64,000 bases of DNA from Solanum dulcamara (lineage: Eukaryota > Streptophyta > Magnoliopsida > Solanales > Solanaceae), in NCBI RefSeq assembly GCF_947179165.1, contig NC_077237.1:12242235-12306234 (forward strand), given 5' to 3'. Positions 48,201 to 59,982 of this stretch are shown here, piece after piece. Under the pieces are notes generated by a model. The model saw only the letters and a program-made list of their open reading frames with translations. It did not search any database and was not told the origin of the DNA. The translations under genes were made by a program, and so were the position numbers. Each line of letters opens with the position of its first letter. Position 1 is the stretch's first letter.

Positions 48201-51200
48201 ACTCATTTTACTTGAATGATACTTTTCACTCCTTTCAGGTTTTGACAATGGAGTATGTCCCAGGCATTAAAATAAACAGGATAGAAGCCTTAGATCAATT
48301 GGGCGTTGATAGGAAAAGGTGAGGTGAAAGTTATGCTATTCAATTTGTTGAAATATGTAATTTACCTATATCCTTCATCTTCATTCATGTACTGGTGTTG
48401 TAATCATGTCTGAGAGACATGTTGCTTCACAAGGATCCTTAATAAGTACACAGCCGGCCTGCTAAAATTGGATGTGTTCTGTCAATTCATTCTCGTCTGA
48501 TAGTAACACAGGTATTGAGTAATAATAACAGGACTGAAAATGATATGCCTTTGGACTTCTCTTAATTTTTGATCAGGTTAGGGAGGTATGCGGTTGAATC
48601 CTATCTGGAGCAGATTCTGTCTCATGGTTTCTTCCATGCTGATCCAGTAAGATTTCTTGCTGACATTCACAGTTATTCTCCTCTACTTTGATTCACAGTG
48701 CACTTGGTAACCAAATAACATCATATAATAGATCTGTTAGTTTGAGCTTTAACATACAATAAACAGGTATAAGAATTTTCCCACTTCCTTTGTTTTCCTT
48801 TTTTGCATCCTCATAGTTTACCCAGCTGCATCACCATGTTTGCTTTCCTTCTAACCATTCACTCTCCCAGGCGATATATACTGCAAACAGAATCTTGCGT
48901 TGATTGTTCAAGGAAAATTATTTTGTTATATCTTGGTAATCACACCTCATTCACTTGGATAGGACTAAGCAACTAATTCAGAGCGATACATTTGGAGAGC
49001 TTCACCTTCCATACCAACCAATTCTAAACTGTTGATGTCTTTTACTCTTCTCTAAGTTGAACATTGTTTTCATCTTACTACTTAGCTTTAGCCTTATTCA
49101 TATCTGTGAAGTGTGGAAGTGATGGTTTTCCAAAGAAAGTTGGCGTTGATTTAATTTCTTTCAGCATCCTGGAAATATAGCTGTGGATGATGTTAATGGT
49201 GGAAGGTTGATCTTTTATGATTTTGGAATGATGGGAAGGTAAGTTGAACATTTCCATCTAAGTAATACAAATGACTCTGAAGTTCTCCAACCTAAAACTT
49301 GTCAGTTCTCACTTACTCTATCATATTGCAGCATAAGTCCTAATATCAGAGAAGGCTTGCTGGAAACATTCTATGGAGTTTATGAGAAAGATCCAGATAA
49401 GGTGATCAAACTTGAAGTTCCTAGGCTCGCTGTTTCCTTTTTTTTTTTGGTTGGTTCTGTCACTGTTCTACTTAACTACAAAAATACTTGGCTAAAGTTC
49501 TCATTGAAATGTAGGTCCTGCAAGCAAGTATTCAAATGGGTATTCTGGTGCCTACGGGCGACATGACTGCTGTCAGACGAACTGCACAATTTTTCCTTAA
49601 TAGGTACTCGCCCACATCATATCTTTCAATTTTATTTTGTTTTAAGTGAAATTGAATGTTGAGACTTGAGATTGCCAAAATTAAGCCCATTGTTGACATT
49701 ACTAAATTTCTAATCACCTGAGATTGTGGGCTGATGTTCATTTTGTGGTTTGGTATATTTTTCGGTCAAGGTTGTGCTCTCATATATAGAGCAAGCATTT
49801 CTTCCTACAAAGTCCAACCGGTATTTATACAAATAGAAATCCCTCATATGCTCCAACAAAGTGCAAAAAGAAGCCAAATTGAATGAAAAGGCTTTCCCGA
49901 TCTTTCAAAAGCCCTTTGGTTTTCCTTGCCCCATATAGTCCATATCGTGGCTTGTGGTGGTATATTCTATATTCATCTTCTCTAATCCCTTCTGCCTCTC
50001 AATTTGTTTCATCTTGAGAAGCTCTTTAACAGTTGTGGGCATTGCTTACCTACCTTTGAACAACCTGTCTGAAGCGATTCCCCTACCTCATATCATTTTG
50101 CAGCGGCAGGTGGCTAACATCCACTCCTGCTCCTTTAAACAAGATACACCAGCTAATATGAATCTCTCTTTTCCGCATGTTTATTGACTTCTTTGGAGTT
50201 GGCTATTCACGGGATTTACAACATTGGACAAAACTTGACATGTAGTAAATGCTTTCCCTTTGTTTTCCCATTGCTTCTATTATCTATTTGGTTTCCTTTC
50301 AATCAGTTTAAGTGTATCAAATTTCAGGTCCTTTACTGCAAAAAAAGAGAGTCAATTTGACTCTCATTTCATGGTTAACTGTGACCAGAACCTAAGCTGC
50401 ATTGACTCTGAGCTATTTTAAAAAGACGTTTTGATTCACAAGGTGCTTTGTATTGTGCATCATCATTTGCATTGTTAATGGACAAGAACTCCTCCAATAA
50501 GTGTTTAAATTGATTGAAGCTTGACAGTTGAGATTTTGCAGCTTTGAAGAGCGCCTTGCAGCACAAAGAAAGGAAAGAGAAATGGCACAAGCAGAACTTG
50601 GGTTCAAAAAGCCGTTGACCAAGGAGGAACAAAGAGAGAAGAAGAGGCAACGCTTGGCTGCAATTGGTAATTCACTTGTCTTATCTTCTTTTTCCAGTCT
50701 AGGTCAGCCGCCCCCCCCCCCCCCTCCCCCCCCCCCCCCCCCCCTTTTTTTTTTTTGCATAAGGGGTAAAAAGCAAACCGTAAAGGAAAAATAAAAAAGA
50801 CTAGTTAATTGTTCACTTTGTTCGTAGGCTCACACTCAGATTTTCTTCTCACTAACAGGTGAAGATCTACTAGCCATTGCAGCAGATCAGCCATTCCGAT
50901 TTCCTGCCACATTCACTTTTGTGGTTAGAGCATTTTCAGGTACTTTAGTGCCAGCTTATGCAATTGCATTCAATTGTGCTGCTCACTTTGGCGTTCAACT
51001 TCTTATAGTGGAAACTATTATTATTGTTATCAGTTTTGGATGGCATTGGAAAGGGTCTTGATCCACGATTTGATATCACTGAGATAGCCAAACCGTGAGT
51101 GCACCACGATCTTTAATTTCTCCCCTTTTCTGTACATAAACTTTTATGCTGCTCTATAGCTATGCCCCCTTTTTTGACATAACTTTTATGCTGCTCTATA

Positions 51201-52265
51201 GCTATGCCCTAGAGTTGCTTAGGTTTCGTGAAGCTGGTATTGAAGTTCTGGTAAAGGTAAACCTTGTAAAAGTTCGAAAGTATATGCATACGCAGGTTTT
51301 GTTTTTCATATGTGCTTAAGTTTTAACAATTAATCTTTCTGACTTCCAGGACTTCAGGAAGAGATGGGACAGACAGTCTCAGGCATTCTACAACTTGTTC
51401 AGGCAGGCTGATAGAGTTGAGAAACTTGCTGCAATTATCCAGCGACTGGTAGATAGCATGCCATATCATAGCTTTAAATTAAAATTTGCTACAGATCCAT
51501 AATTTTTCAGTCTTATGCTTTATCCATTTGTATCTATTCTGATTTGCTCTCAGGAGCAAGGCGACCTTAAGCTTCGGGTCAGAGCTTTAGAATCTGAAAG
51601 GGCTTTCCAACGTGTTTCTGCTGTTCAGAAGACAATTGGAAGTGTAAGTTGTCATACATTCTGGTACTGTTTACAAATTTATTTTCATGTGAAATTTGAT
51701 GTACTTTTTTAATGAAGAAAGATACAACATGATTGTTGTGTCATTCTTCTATATCAAGAAAAAGTTATGCTGTGAGGTGGAGCTTTCTCTGAGTTTTGAC
51801 TATGGGCCCCTGTTAGACCCTCTGTTTTGGGCCCTTTGCTGGTGGGTGGTGGGTGGGGTTGGGGATTGGGGTGACGAAACAGGATTCACTTATAGTGGAG
51901 ATAATATCTATAGACTATACTTACATAAGCTTGCTGCTCTTTTTGCCTGCTCATTGTTTCACTTCTTAAGGTCTTCATCTCATCTGTTTGGTAACTCATC
52001 TGAACAGGCAGTAGCCGCTGGAAGCTTGGTTAACCTAGCTACAATTTTGTATCTCAACTCCGTCCGTGTAAGTATTGCATCTTCACTTGTATATTTTAAG
52101 TTATCTTTGGGTACTAATGTTTAACTTGCACGCTTCTTCATTTTACAGATCCCCTCCGTTATAGCGTACACTGCCTGTGCATTCTTTGGCTTCCAAGTCC
52201 TGTTTGGCCTTCTGAAGGTTAAAAAATTAGATGAACGAGAAAGATTGATTACTGGAACAGCTTGA
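42220..52265 (+). CDS. ABC1K8: ABC1K8 / OSA1, chloroplast ABC1-family atypical kinase
   Basis: Twenty exons: 42220-42669, 43735-43870, 44698-44864, 45857-45977, 46121-46221, 46568-46666, 48032-48142, 48239-48318, 48577-48646, 49165-49238, 49332-49401, 49515-49603, 50542-50666, 50859-50939, 51034-51094, 51202-51256, 51350-51448, 51554-51643, 52008-52067, 52149-52265. All GT..AG, all phases agree, 751 aa (Arabidopsis about 760). The family sits in the chloroplast envelope and affects oxidative-stress tolerance, iron handling and lipid content. A Ser-rich transit peptide precedes an acidic variable region to about residue 145. Kinase-like motifs: KIGQ 227-230, Ala-rich loop AAAS 287-290 in place of the P-loop, VKVQRP Lys307, EID 359-361, HADPHPGN with Asp444, and DFG 464-466. 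Two C-terminal membrane spans follow residue ~695. The ATG at 42220 has a good context; an in-frame ATG at 42169 is an alternative. Confidence 0.95.
45175..45334 (+). mobile_element. 160 bp truncated L1 tail in ABC1K8 intron 3
   Basis: Ends in ACCTTTCTC followed by an A-rich tail (45320-45334). It is bracketed by AATATGTCAAGCTGGG (45159-45174) and AATATCTCAAGCTGGG (45335-45350), a 16 bp duplication with one mismatch. The 160 bp look like an L1 3' UTR and have no coding content. Confidence 0.75.
47317..47534. mobile_element. hAT-type MITE in ABC1K8 intron 6
   Basis: 218 bp beginning CAGTGGCGGATCC and ending GGATCCGTCC-like in inverse (TAGATCCGTCCCTG), the usual ends of a common plant hAT MITE. 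Flanks TCCATTCA (47309-47316) and CCCATTTA (47535-47542) fit an 8 bp duplication with two mismatches. Confidence 0.8.
47562..47770. mobile_element. Tourist-like (PIF/Harbinger) MITE in ABC1K8 intron 6
   Basis: 209 bp with inverted ends GAGCTTGTTTGGATTGACTT and its near complement AAGCCAATCCAAACAGGCTC. TTA flanks both sides (47559-47561, 47771-47773), the usual 3 bp Harbinger duplication. It sits 27 bp from the hAT MITE. Confidence 0.85.
50709..50756. repeat. Long C then T homopolymer in ABC1K8 intron 13
   Basis: About 35 C, broken by a single T, followed by about 12 T, lies 40 bp after the exon 13 donor. The length is unreliable in any sequencing read. It does not touch the splice sites. Confidence 0.85.
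51135..51210 (+). repeat. Tandem duplication covering the ABC1K8 exon 16 splice acceptor
   Basis: A unit of about 42 bp occurs twice: 51135-51168 and 51178-51210 share ACTTTTATGCTGCTCTATAG then CTATGCCC. Each copy has the acceptor CTCTATAG. The true exon 16 starts at 51202. The upstream acceptor would start it at 51160, exactly 42 bp earlier, in frame and without a stop. Confidence 0.88.
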
Positions 52266-54015
52266 ACAAATGGTGAGCAACTCTTCTCTGATTTAGAACT
52301 GACAGAGGCAAAAATCTCTAAATTTTATCAGTCTTTCAAAGTTTGATAGGTAAATATTAGAGGTGTGGTTCCAATTTTCAGATGTGCTTTAGGTTATAAG
52401 TCAAATTGTGGTCATCTCAAAAAATATAATAAAAAAGAATAGAGGTAGAAACGCCATCTAGAAACTTTTCATGTACAGTAAGCCATTAAAGTTGAGTGTT
52501 TAATGGCTTAATGTACATGAAATTTTCTACCTCTATATCACATGCAAAAAAATGAAAATGGGGACGTTCCAGGTAATTTACATTTTTGTACTAGAGTTGA
52601 TATTGGTTACTAATAATATCAAGGAAAATTAGAGTTAAACTTCAGAGGCTTCACACAATGGGAGAGTCAGTGAGTCATTTTGGTATAGGGGGACATGCAT
52701 CCATGTCAAAGTTTGATAGATGACCTGCCCCTCCAGGTGGAAAAAAAAGTTGACTTGTGAAGGAAGAAACAAATTACTGGAGATTTCAAAGTTGAACAAA
52801 AGATTCTTTATAATGGATTTTCATCTAAACATGTGTATAGTTTTCATTAAACCTAAAAAGGCTTCTATTATATATCGCTTTTGGGTTAAGAACATGTACA
52901 GTTGTGCAAACAAAAGTATGTTTCAAATATCAAAATTCCCAGAAAGAGAATTTCATAACTGGAAAGTTTGAGTAAGAAAGATTCTCGGAAAACCCTTCAT
53001 AAAAAAAAAAAGTCTCGAAAATCCTCAAGTCCACTATGAAGGATAACTGGATAAACATGACTCTTAAGAGATGTAACAAAGAGTTTGTACTCTTTGAAGG
53101 ATTACTGGATAAACATGACTCTTAAGAGATGTAACAAAGAGTTTGTACTCTTGGAATCCCAAGGTGATGGTGTTCGGCCTTTGACTGAAAGGAGCTAGGC
53201 TTGTTAAGTACTGTTGGTATGACATACTACAAGGTCTCTAGATAAAAACTCCAAGTTAAGGCTTCCTTTTGGATCGAGCTTTCCACAAGAAGTTTAATCT
53301 ACCAATAAGAGGAAAAGTTGTACCAATATTGGCTAAAAACGTGGAATCTTTCCTCTGGTTGATCATGAATAACTTCTGAACAACTGTAATATTGAACCAT
53401 GGATTCATGGATCTATATTGGCCCATATCATGGAGATGGCCTAACTTATGGGAAAATGGCTTCCAAATCTAAGCAGAGAATTATTGTTTAAAAAGAAGAA
53501 GCTAGACAAAACGTATATAAAATCTTCCTAAAAAAAACCCATATAAATTGTTCTAGAACAATGAGGCTTCTGAAGGACCATTATAAAGAACTATGGAAAA
53601 TTCAATATCATTAAAATAAGAAAGAAGGGAAATATTTGAATTAATTACATGATTCTCAGACTCCTCTAGGATAAAACGCACAAGAGGGACTGATTAGGTA
53701 TTTTGTGTGCTCCAAAAATTTCTGCAGATATTAAGTAGAGTACTAAACATTATATCAGACTAATAGTGAAGTTCTTTTTGAAGATTCTTTTTCTATGGGA
53801 ATTCTTGATTTTGAATAATGGAACTATTTTGTAGAGTTGTGTACAAAAATTAATTCTCTACGAATAGACAAGTGAACAAATTAAGAATGTTTAAATAAAG
53901 CTGTTAAAGATATAAGTAACTATACAATTAACTGAATAAACGTGTGATCTCTAACAACTTAAGCTTTAGATGAGATGGTCACATGCTTTAGATGTCCAGT
54001 CCTGGGCGTGTGGGG
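52266..54015. other. ABC1K8 3' flank and intergenic DNA with a tandem duplication
   Basis: No gene is recognised. A unit of 57 bp is tandemly duplicated (53038-53094 and 53096-53152), both with GGATAAACATGACTCTTAAG then AGATGTAACAAAGAGTTTGT. Only two bases or so differ, so it is recent. The surrounding 52600-53700 may be an old retroelement but carries no readable domain. Confidence 0.6.
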
Positions 54016-54136
54016 TGTTAAGAGCCCCACATCAGCTGTGGATGGGGTGTTTGGTCTACTTATATGGTCTTGTTCGATCCTCACCTTATGAGTTAGCTTT
54101 TGAGGTTGAGTTAGACCCAAGGTCTATTTCTTATCA
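54016..54136 (+). repeat. TRIM-like solo LTR
   Basis: 121 bp starting TGTTAAGAGCCCCACATCAG and ending TTCTTATCA. The TGTTAAGAG-CCCACATC start and the AGTTAGACCCAAGGTCTATT end resemble short TRIM LTRs common in plants. No clear 5 bp duplication is seen, so the assignment rests on the sequence pattern. Confidence 0.5.
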
Positions 54137-54533
54137 AAAGCAAATTGATAATGCAAACTCAAATTATACTGGTTCAGCTATGCGTACGTTCAATTCCCTT
54201 GTTCAGGGGTTCCACTGGATCAACTTATTTTTCTCTTAACACAAACCGATGAGTGGTTTTGCATTGCACGTGCACATGAATGTTTGGCGTTGTCCTTCTA
54301 TCATAACGAAAGAGTTACATGTAGTGGTTTCAACTTTGCTAACCACCAACAAAGGCTGTCTAGATTCTCTCATTTAGAAAGCTAGGTCTTTCTCTAGACA
54401 GTGGAAATGAAGATGAATTTCACCCTTTTTGGTGTCGGGCCTCTTTTCAGTACAATGATGAACTCTCCTATAGAATAGATTGTAAACTATAAGTACAAAT
54501 TTCCAAGTACAAGAAGCTGTGCTGCTTTACTCT

Positions 54534-55233
54534 TTTTTTTTTTTTTTGAAATTGGTAAATTTGTATTCATCAGCATTCAGGGCTATGCTGGCCACCTCCA
54601 AAAATTTACAAAAGAGTCATGGATATTTACAAGGATCCTATAAAATCCACTAATTGGATTTCTTCTTCTATATTCTGTTCTTTACACCAAAAACCTAACA
54701 TAGTAATAACTTTCCACTTAATCTTTTGTACAGAGCTTTCTTTCCCTTGAAGGATCCTCTGATTTCTCTCCTTCCATATAATCCACCATATGCCGGCTGG
54801 AACTGTTCTCCACCACCTCTTTTGACTCTTACTGCCTCCTCTCTTCATCAGCAGCTAAGGAGGTCTGCTGTGTGCTCTGGCATGCTCCAGTTCAGATTAG
54901 CTATGCTGAAGAAGAGTTCCCACACTTGTGCAGTTACTTTACAGTGAAGAAAGAGGTGCTTGTTTGTCTCAAATTCCTCTTTGCAAAGTGTACATCTAGA
55001 GGCTATATTAATTCCCCTTTTCTGTATAGCCTAATGTGTCAAGCAGGCTCTCATAGCCACTAACCAAGTAAAGCACTTCACCTTTGGTGGAGCCACACTC
55101 TTCCAAATGGTATTCCAAGGACCTGCTGATCTAGCTGAAGTTTCTGCTAATCCCCATTTGTAAACTTCTTTTACAGAGAACAAGCCATCCATGTAGTGCC
55201 CCCAAATCAATTTGTCTTCTTCCATGTTGGTAC
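54534..55233 (-). mobile_element. 5'-truncated L1-type LINE
   Basis: A 24 bp duplication with one mismatch (54510-54533 and 55234-55257, core AAGCTGTGCTGCTTT) brackets a 700 bp element whose poly-A is read as poly-T at 54534-54547. Minus-strand frames hold the post-RT region: 55225-55031 (DKLIWGHYMDGLFSVKEVYK, then PPKVKCFTWLVA) and 54848-54627 (GIWWIIWKERNQRIL, then near the end LVDFIGSL). The same order is seen in the L1 at 17663-18998 (FTVSSAYKD, AIFTWLVV, WWTIWKERNFR, VDILGSL), so both are members of one lineage. Confidence 0.9.
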
Positions 55234-55258
55234 CAAGAAGCTGTGCTGCTTTGCTCTC

Positions 55259-55302
55259 CTTTTTTTTTTTTTTTTTTTGAAATTGGTAAATTTGTATTCA
55301 TC
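55259..55302 (-). mobile_element. Minimal L1 3' tail, about 27 bp plus poly-A
   Basis: Read on the minus strand: GATGAATACAAATTTACCAA, TTTC, then about 20 A. The 27 bp before the poly-A are identical to the 3' end of the neighbouring L1 at 54534-55233, but the sequence upstream differs. It is therefore a separate, extremely truncated insertion, or a by-product of the neighbour's insertion. Confidence 0.65.
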
Positions 55303-55813
55303 TTTTCTTTTTGAGTGCTTGTATGTTTTCTTGTCCTCAAATTTTTGGTCAATTTTTACTAGATGTCCAGACTTTAGGAATTCTTTGTAGCCGTAGGAGA
55401 TTAAGTCTTCAAATTTCATGAACTTCAGCCATTGACTTGTTCAATCTTCAGTTACCTCAATTTTTTCCATATCCAATTCTCCTAGCTGCTGAAACTTTTC
55501 ATTCTTCAATTATTACATAACTCGTGCTTGTGCATCTGTGGGTATTTTAAAGGATAGCTTCTCCACAAGTTCATTCTTTGAATTTGGTTCCTCCTTGCTT
55601 CAAGATCTTTTCCTTAATCCGGTACTTCTTTCCTCATCTAGATCCTCATCAATTTCATTATTATACTAAGTACCCAAATCTGTCGCTTTCATTAGCAGTC
55701 TGGATCTTCCTTTAATTGCTTAATTTTTCAATCAGCATCCTTTGATGAATCAATCCTGCAAAACAAGAATAGCCGCAGTTCACGATTGATTTATTTGATT
55801 AAAACTCCAAATA
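55303..55813. other. Unassigned intergenic DNA
   Basis: The minus strand has an interrupted Lys/Glu-rich frame (55419-55303 and beyond) with a coiled-coil-like look but many stops. It may be an old gene or retroelement remnant. I recognise no family. Confidence 0.35.
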
Positions 55814-55908
55814 CCACAATAACAACAATGCCTCAGTCCCAAACAAGTTGGGATGTTTATATGAATCTTCACTGACTACGCTACCCCATTTAAACTCATC
55901 TCCTGCCA
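55814..55908 (-). mobile_element. Retroposon tail of a second RTE/SINE-type subfamily
   Basis: On the plus strand: AATAACAACAATGCCTCAGT, CCCAAACAAGTTGGGAT and CATTTAAACTCATCTCCTGCC. A CAA-repeat start followed by GCCTCAGTCCCAAACAAGTT is a recurrent nightshade 3' retroposon end in reverse. Similar text on both sides (CTCCAAATA near 55805, TTCCAAATA near 55917) could be an old target duplication. Confidence 0.5.
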
Positions 55909-58900
55909 ATATTAAATTTCCAAATAATTTTGTTTTAGATCATAATATAGAGATGTGAAATCCTTGGACCAACACTTCATAGATTTTTCCTAGTGCATAA
56001 TATGGATGAATCTAATGATTGTCAGACTCTTTCTTGATAGAAGGAGTTTCATCCTTTTCAGTATGCCTTCCATAAGTTTTTATAGTAGCACATGATTGAT
56101 TTCTCTTTTGCATTTTCAAATTTTTCCGTTTTGGTAGAACATTATCTGTTTAGCACCATGCCTTGCTCCTTTCTTTTGTTCTCAATCCTTGGTTATTGGA
56201 TGTTTCAGCTTGTATATTGCTATATTTACTAGGACCAAGTCGGGTCAGTACATATAACAGGATTAGCAAAAAATAGAAGAGCATCTGAGGTTGTCAAGGG
56301 AGTAGGGACCGATAAAATTTATTTTCAGTGTGAATTTGTTAAGTTGGTTTTGTTGTTTCCATATTAATATTTGGTATATATGATCTCACCTCACAAACTT
56401 TTTGTGGATTTCTTGGCCTAAGAGGGTTGAGGTTGGAATAAATAATAGGTAGTCCTGTGAACAGGTCATTCTGTGATCATCGCCGCAGTTTTAAGCGAAA
56501 CAGCAACAGGAAATACACATTAAAAGACATCTTTGCTCTACATGTAAACTACAAATATTGTTTTTATGCTTACTCAAACTTGATTAAATTGGAATCATTT
56601 AATCTTACAGTTGGCCATTGTACAACACAGGCGCACTGTGAGATCATATATGGGAACTGCTATTCCAAGGTGTAACCCCGGAAAAACAGAAATAATGTGG
56701 AGAGGACTTAACGGATCGTTGAGTATTCATAGCACGCCCATGGCCAAGAGTTGCCAGTTGTCATTCAGCTTTAAGATGCATCATGTGGTTAGGCTTCCAA
56801 TATGTGGAGGTTAACTTCTAATTATGTTGGCGTAACAGATTGTTGTATTTGCCCTTCTCCACTATAGAGCACTCATGTGAAGTAGTCCAAATAAGAAATC
56901 TTTCATGTAGTATGACACCCATTTTGACCTTCTATAGCCTTAGTGTATAGGTATACAAAATCTAGGAGATAAATGTAACTAATGTAGCTTTATCTACCTT
57001 CAACCTTATTCGTGGAGTTCAATTCTCTGGAATTTGTGTATAATACAATGTGAACTTATATTTTATTGTAAAAGCAGTGGCATACAAGTATATGCCAGGG
57101 ATCAAATATGTCATTGAGCTAACCCTACTTTGTATTAGTCCCTTGTATGTGTATTAGTATATCATTTGTACTATTTAGTTTCAATCGAAAGAATATCTTT
57201 TTCTTTTTATGTTGGATGACTTGTTGGACTATGTATAATTTCAACTTATTTAAAAATAGTCATACTGAACTTGAATCTACAGGGAGATACATGTCTTATG
57301 CACTTTGTTGCAGTGTTTTATTATTATAAGCTGAGAATTTTCCTGCGTTGCTTCATTTTAATCTTCTGAAGTATCTTGTGTCATGTGTCTCTAGAATCCA
57401 TTTCTTTCTTGTTTCCATTTTCACCCACCAACATGGTGGATCCTCTAAACTTTTGTCCTTTGAACCCACTTATATGGTATTATTTATCATTATGGGACAA
57501 AACATACCTTGGATGAAGTGCTTGAGCTGTACCATGTGCTAGATAACATAAAAAACAAAACATCTATACTTTAAAGTTTGCACATCTGAAAAGTGAGAAG
57601 ACATTTGTGCATTGGCTCGTTTGCATACCCGTGTATAGTTTGTTCTGTTGGAAATTTGATTTACGTTATATTAATTGGTTGTAGCTTGAAAAAGGATAAA
57701 GCATTGGCATAATTTGTGGATAAAGTAGAAGGTCCGATCAATACCTTTTTATTATATGTGTGCATAAGCATGACTCGATAACTATGTGACGTATTTTGTA
57801 CCAGATTTCAAATCAGATGATGTACCACTTCTTCAATTTTTTCCCTCAGTCTCTCCCACTCTCTTTCTGCTCTCTCCCCCATCGTTCTCCCTCTAAGCAC
57901 GGATACACTGATGAATGTATCAGTGCATTTTTTGATTCTACATACATGTATTTTTTATACTAGATAATTCTGAAATATATATACATACAGAGAGAGAGGT
58001 GAGCTAGAGAGTCAGTGTGTCTCAGATATATGCGAATCATACTTGGATATAGTGTATGTGTAACAGGTTAGACCTAATTTGATCTGCATGTATTCGAAAT
58101 ACATGTGTCTGGTAAGAAAAAGTGGTACAGAAGATAATTTCCTAAATTGATGTAGGCCACGTAATTAGAACCTAAACTAGTGAAATTTATATTATTTGCT
58201 CATCAGAAAAAAGAAAAAGTCCTAGGGTATTCTGTTCTTGTATACGTGATAACGATTGAGAAGAGCATGGTAGAGCATGATAACTAGTGGATTGTGAAGT
58301 TGGTCTTAGGTTTAATCATCGAAAGCAATATTGTTGTATCAATGGAGATAAACGGTACGCCTAACTTAAGAGTCTGTTCGGTCTTGTGAGATGAAATCAT
58401 GATGTGAAATTATATGAGATGAAGTTGAAGTTTTGTCGAGGCATGTAATTTGGATTTTTAAGGTATATCTTTTGCTCATAAATATAAAACCCATATAAAT
58501 TATAAAAAATATCAAAATTGCTCCAATTCTTATACAATCTTATCAAATAAATAAAAGTTTATAACAAAAATATATTGTACTATCTTTCCACAGTGTTTTG
58601 TGATTTCATCACCAGGTTTTTGCATGTGAGAGTGCAAGTTTTAATCTGTATATTCATATATCCACTCATTAACAATTATTGAAGTGTGTTTTGTTTGATG
58701 TTTTACTTCCGGCGCAGACGTGATTAACTAAATTTGGTGTGTTCGGTACGGGAAAAAATGTTTTTTTTTTATATGAAAAATGTCTTACGAAAATAAGTAG
58801 ATTTGAGTTCGATATGTAAGGAAAAATATGAAAAAAATATCAGAAAAAATATTTTTTAATAAATAATTACTGATTTTAGCGATATTTTTTATTTATTACC

Positions 58901-59982
58901 ATTTATAGCAATACATAACAATATTATGATATATCTGCCATGTATTAAAAGTAAATTATGAATGTAATAAAAATGTATTTAAGTGTTTAAAAATATATTA
59001 TACTTATTGATAAGAATGTGATAAATATATTATCCATGAATAAAACTTGTATTATATGAGTTTTATAAATTATTCTCACTAATATGTATTAAAATTGTAT
59101 TATCAATGTATTATAAGTATCCAATGAAAAAAATATTATTGCTATAAATGATAAATATTTTTTTAATGTAGAATATTTTTGTAAGTTTCCCTAAAAATAT
59201 TTGTATACAATTTAAATAAATATTATGGAAGCGGGGTGTGTGGGATGGTGGAAATGGAGGCTATGGAATAGGGATGAAGATGACGTGTATTGTAGGATGG
59301 GAAAGACGCAATCAATTTGTAATCCAAAATAACAATACCAAAAAGAGGGGGTGTTTTTTTACTTTAAAAATAAAGATAAAATTTTGTTTAAGGCCAAACA
59401 CAAGCATTGGGCCTAAACAAAATGTTCCGGCAGATGTGATTAACTAATTGGTACAGTGGAAAATATTTTTTGATTTTTTTTTTATGTTAGATGAATCAAA
59501 ATATTTAAAAAATATTTTTCTCTAAAAAATTAAGTATTTAAAAATGAAGGTAAATAGGAAAAAGAAATTGCACAAGTTTCCTTTCAAGTTCATTGTTTTT
59601 TCTCTACCCCATCCATGATCCAACCTTCCAATCCCAACTCCTTAATTATCTAACATTTACATGTTAGATAACATGTAAATGTTTTTGGAATTATAATTTC
59701 TTGCTTAGTGCCAAACACTAGAAAAAAAGTAGCAAGAAACCCATTTATTTTTAAAGAAAAACATTTTCTAGAAAATTTCTTTCATTGGAAAACATTTTCC
59801 TTTGAATCAATCACATCCTTATTAGAGCATGAAAGTTGAATTTTCATTGACCAACAAATTATCATAAATACTAAATCAAAAGTTGCAAAATCCTACTCAA
59901 TTCATTTAATGAATATAGAAAAATCTATATTACAAAATGAACTCCAAAAGAAATTTTAAAAAAATAATCAAAGAAGGTTCAC
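55909..59982. other. Long intergenic region before the phytosulfokine gene
   Basis: No gene is supported over about 4 kb. Short frames at 56457-57542 lack domains. Between 57900 and 59130 there are repeats of TGTATTA / ATACATGTAT type, including a small hairpin ATACACTGATG-AATGTATCAGTG (57904-57928), typical of nightshade AT-rich dispersed repeats. Confidence 0.5.

Noticed and set aside
51696..52124. 142-aa ORF at 51696-52124
   Set aside because: Mostly ABC1K8 intron 18. Only 52008-52067 is coding, and the ORF includes it in passing.
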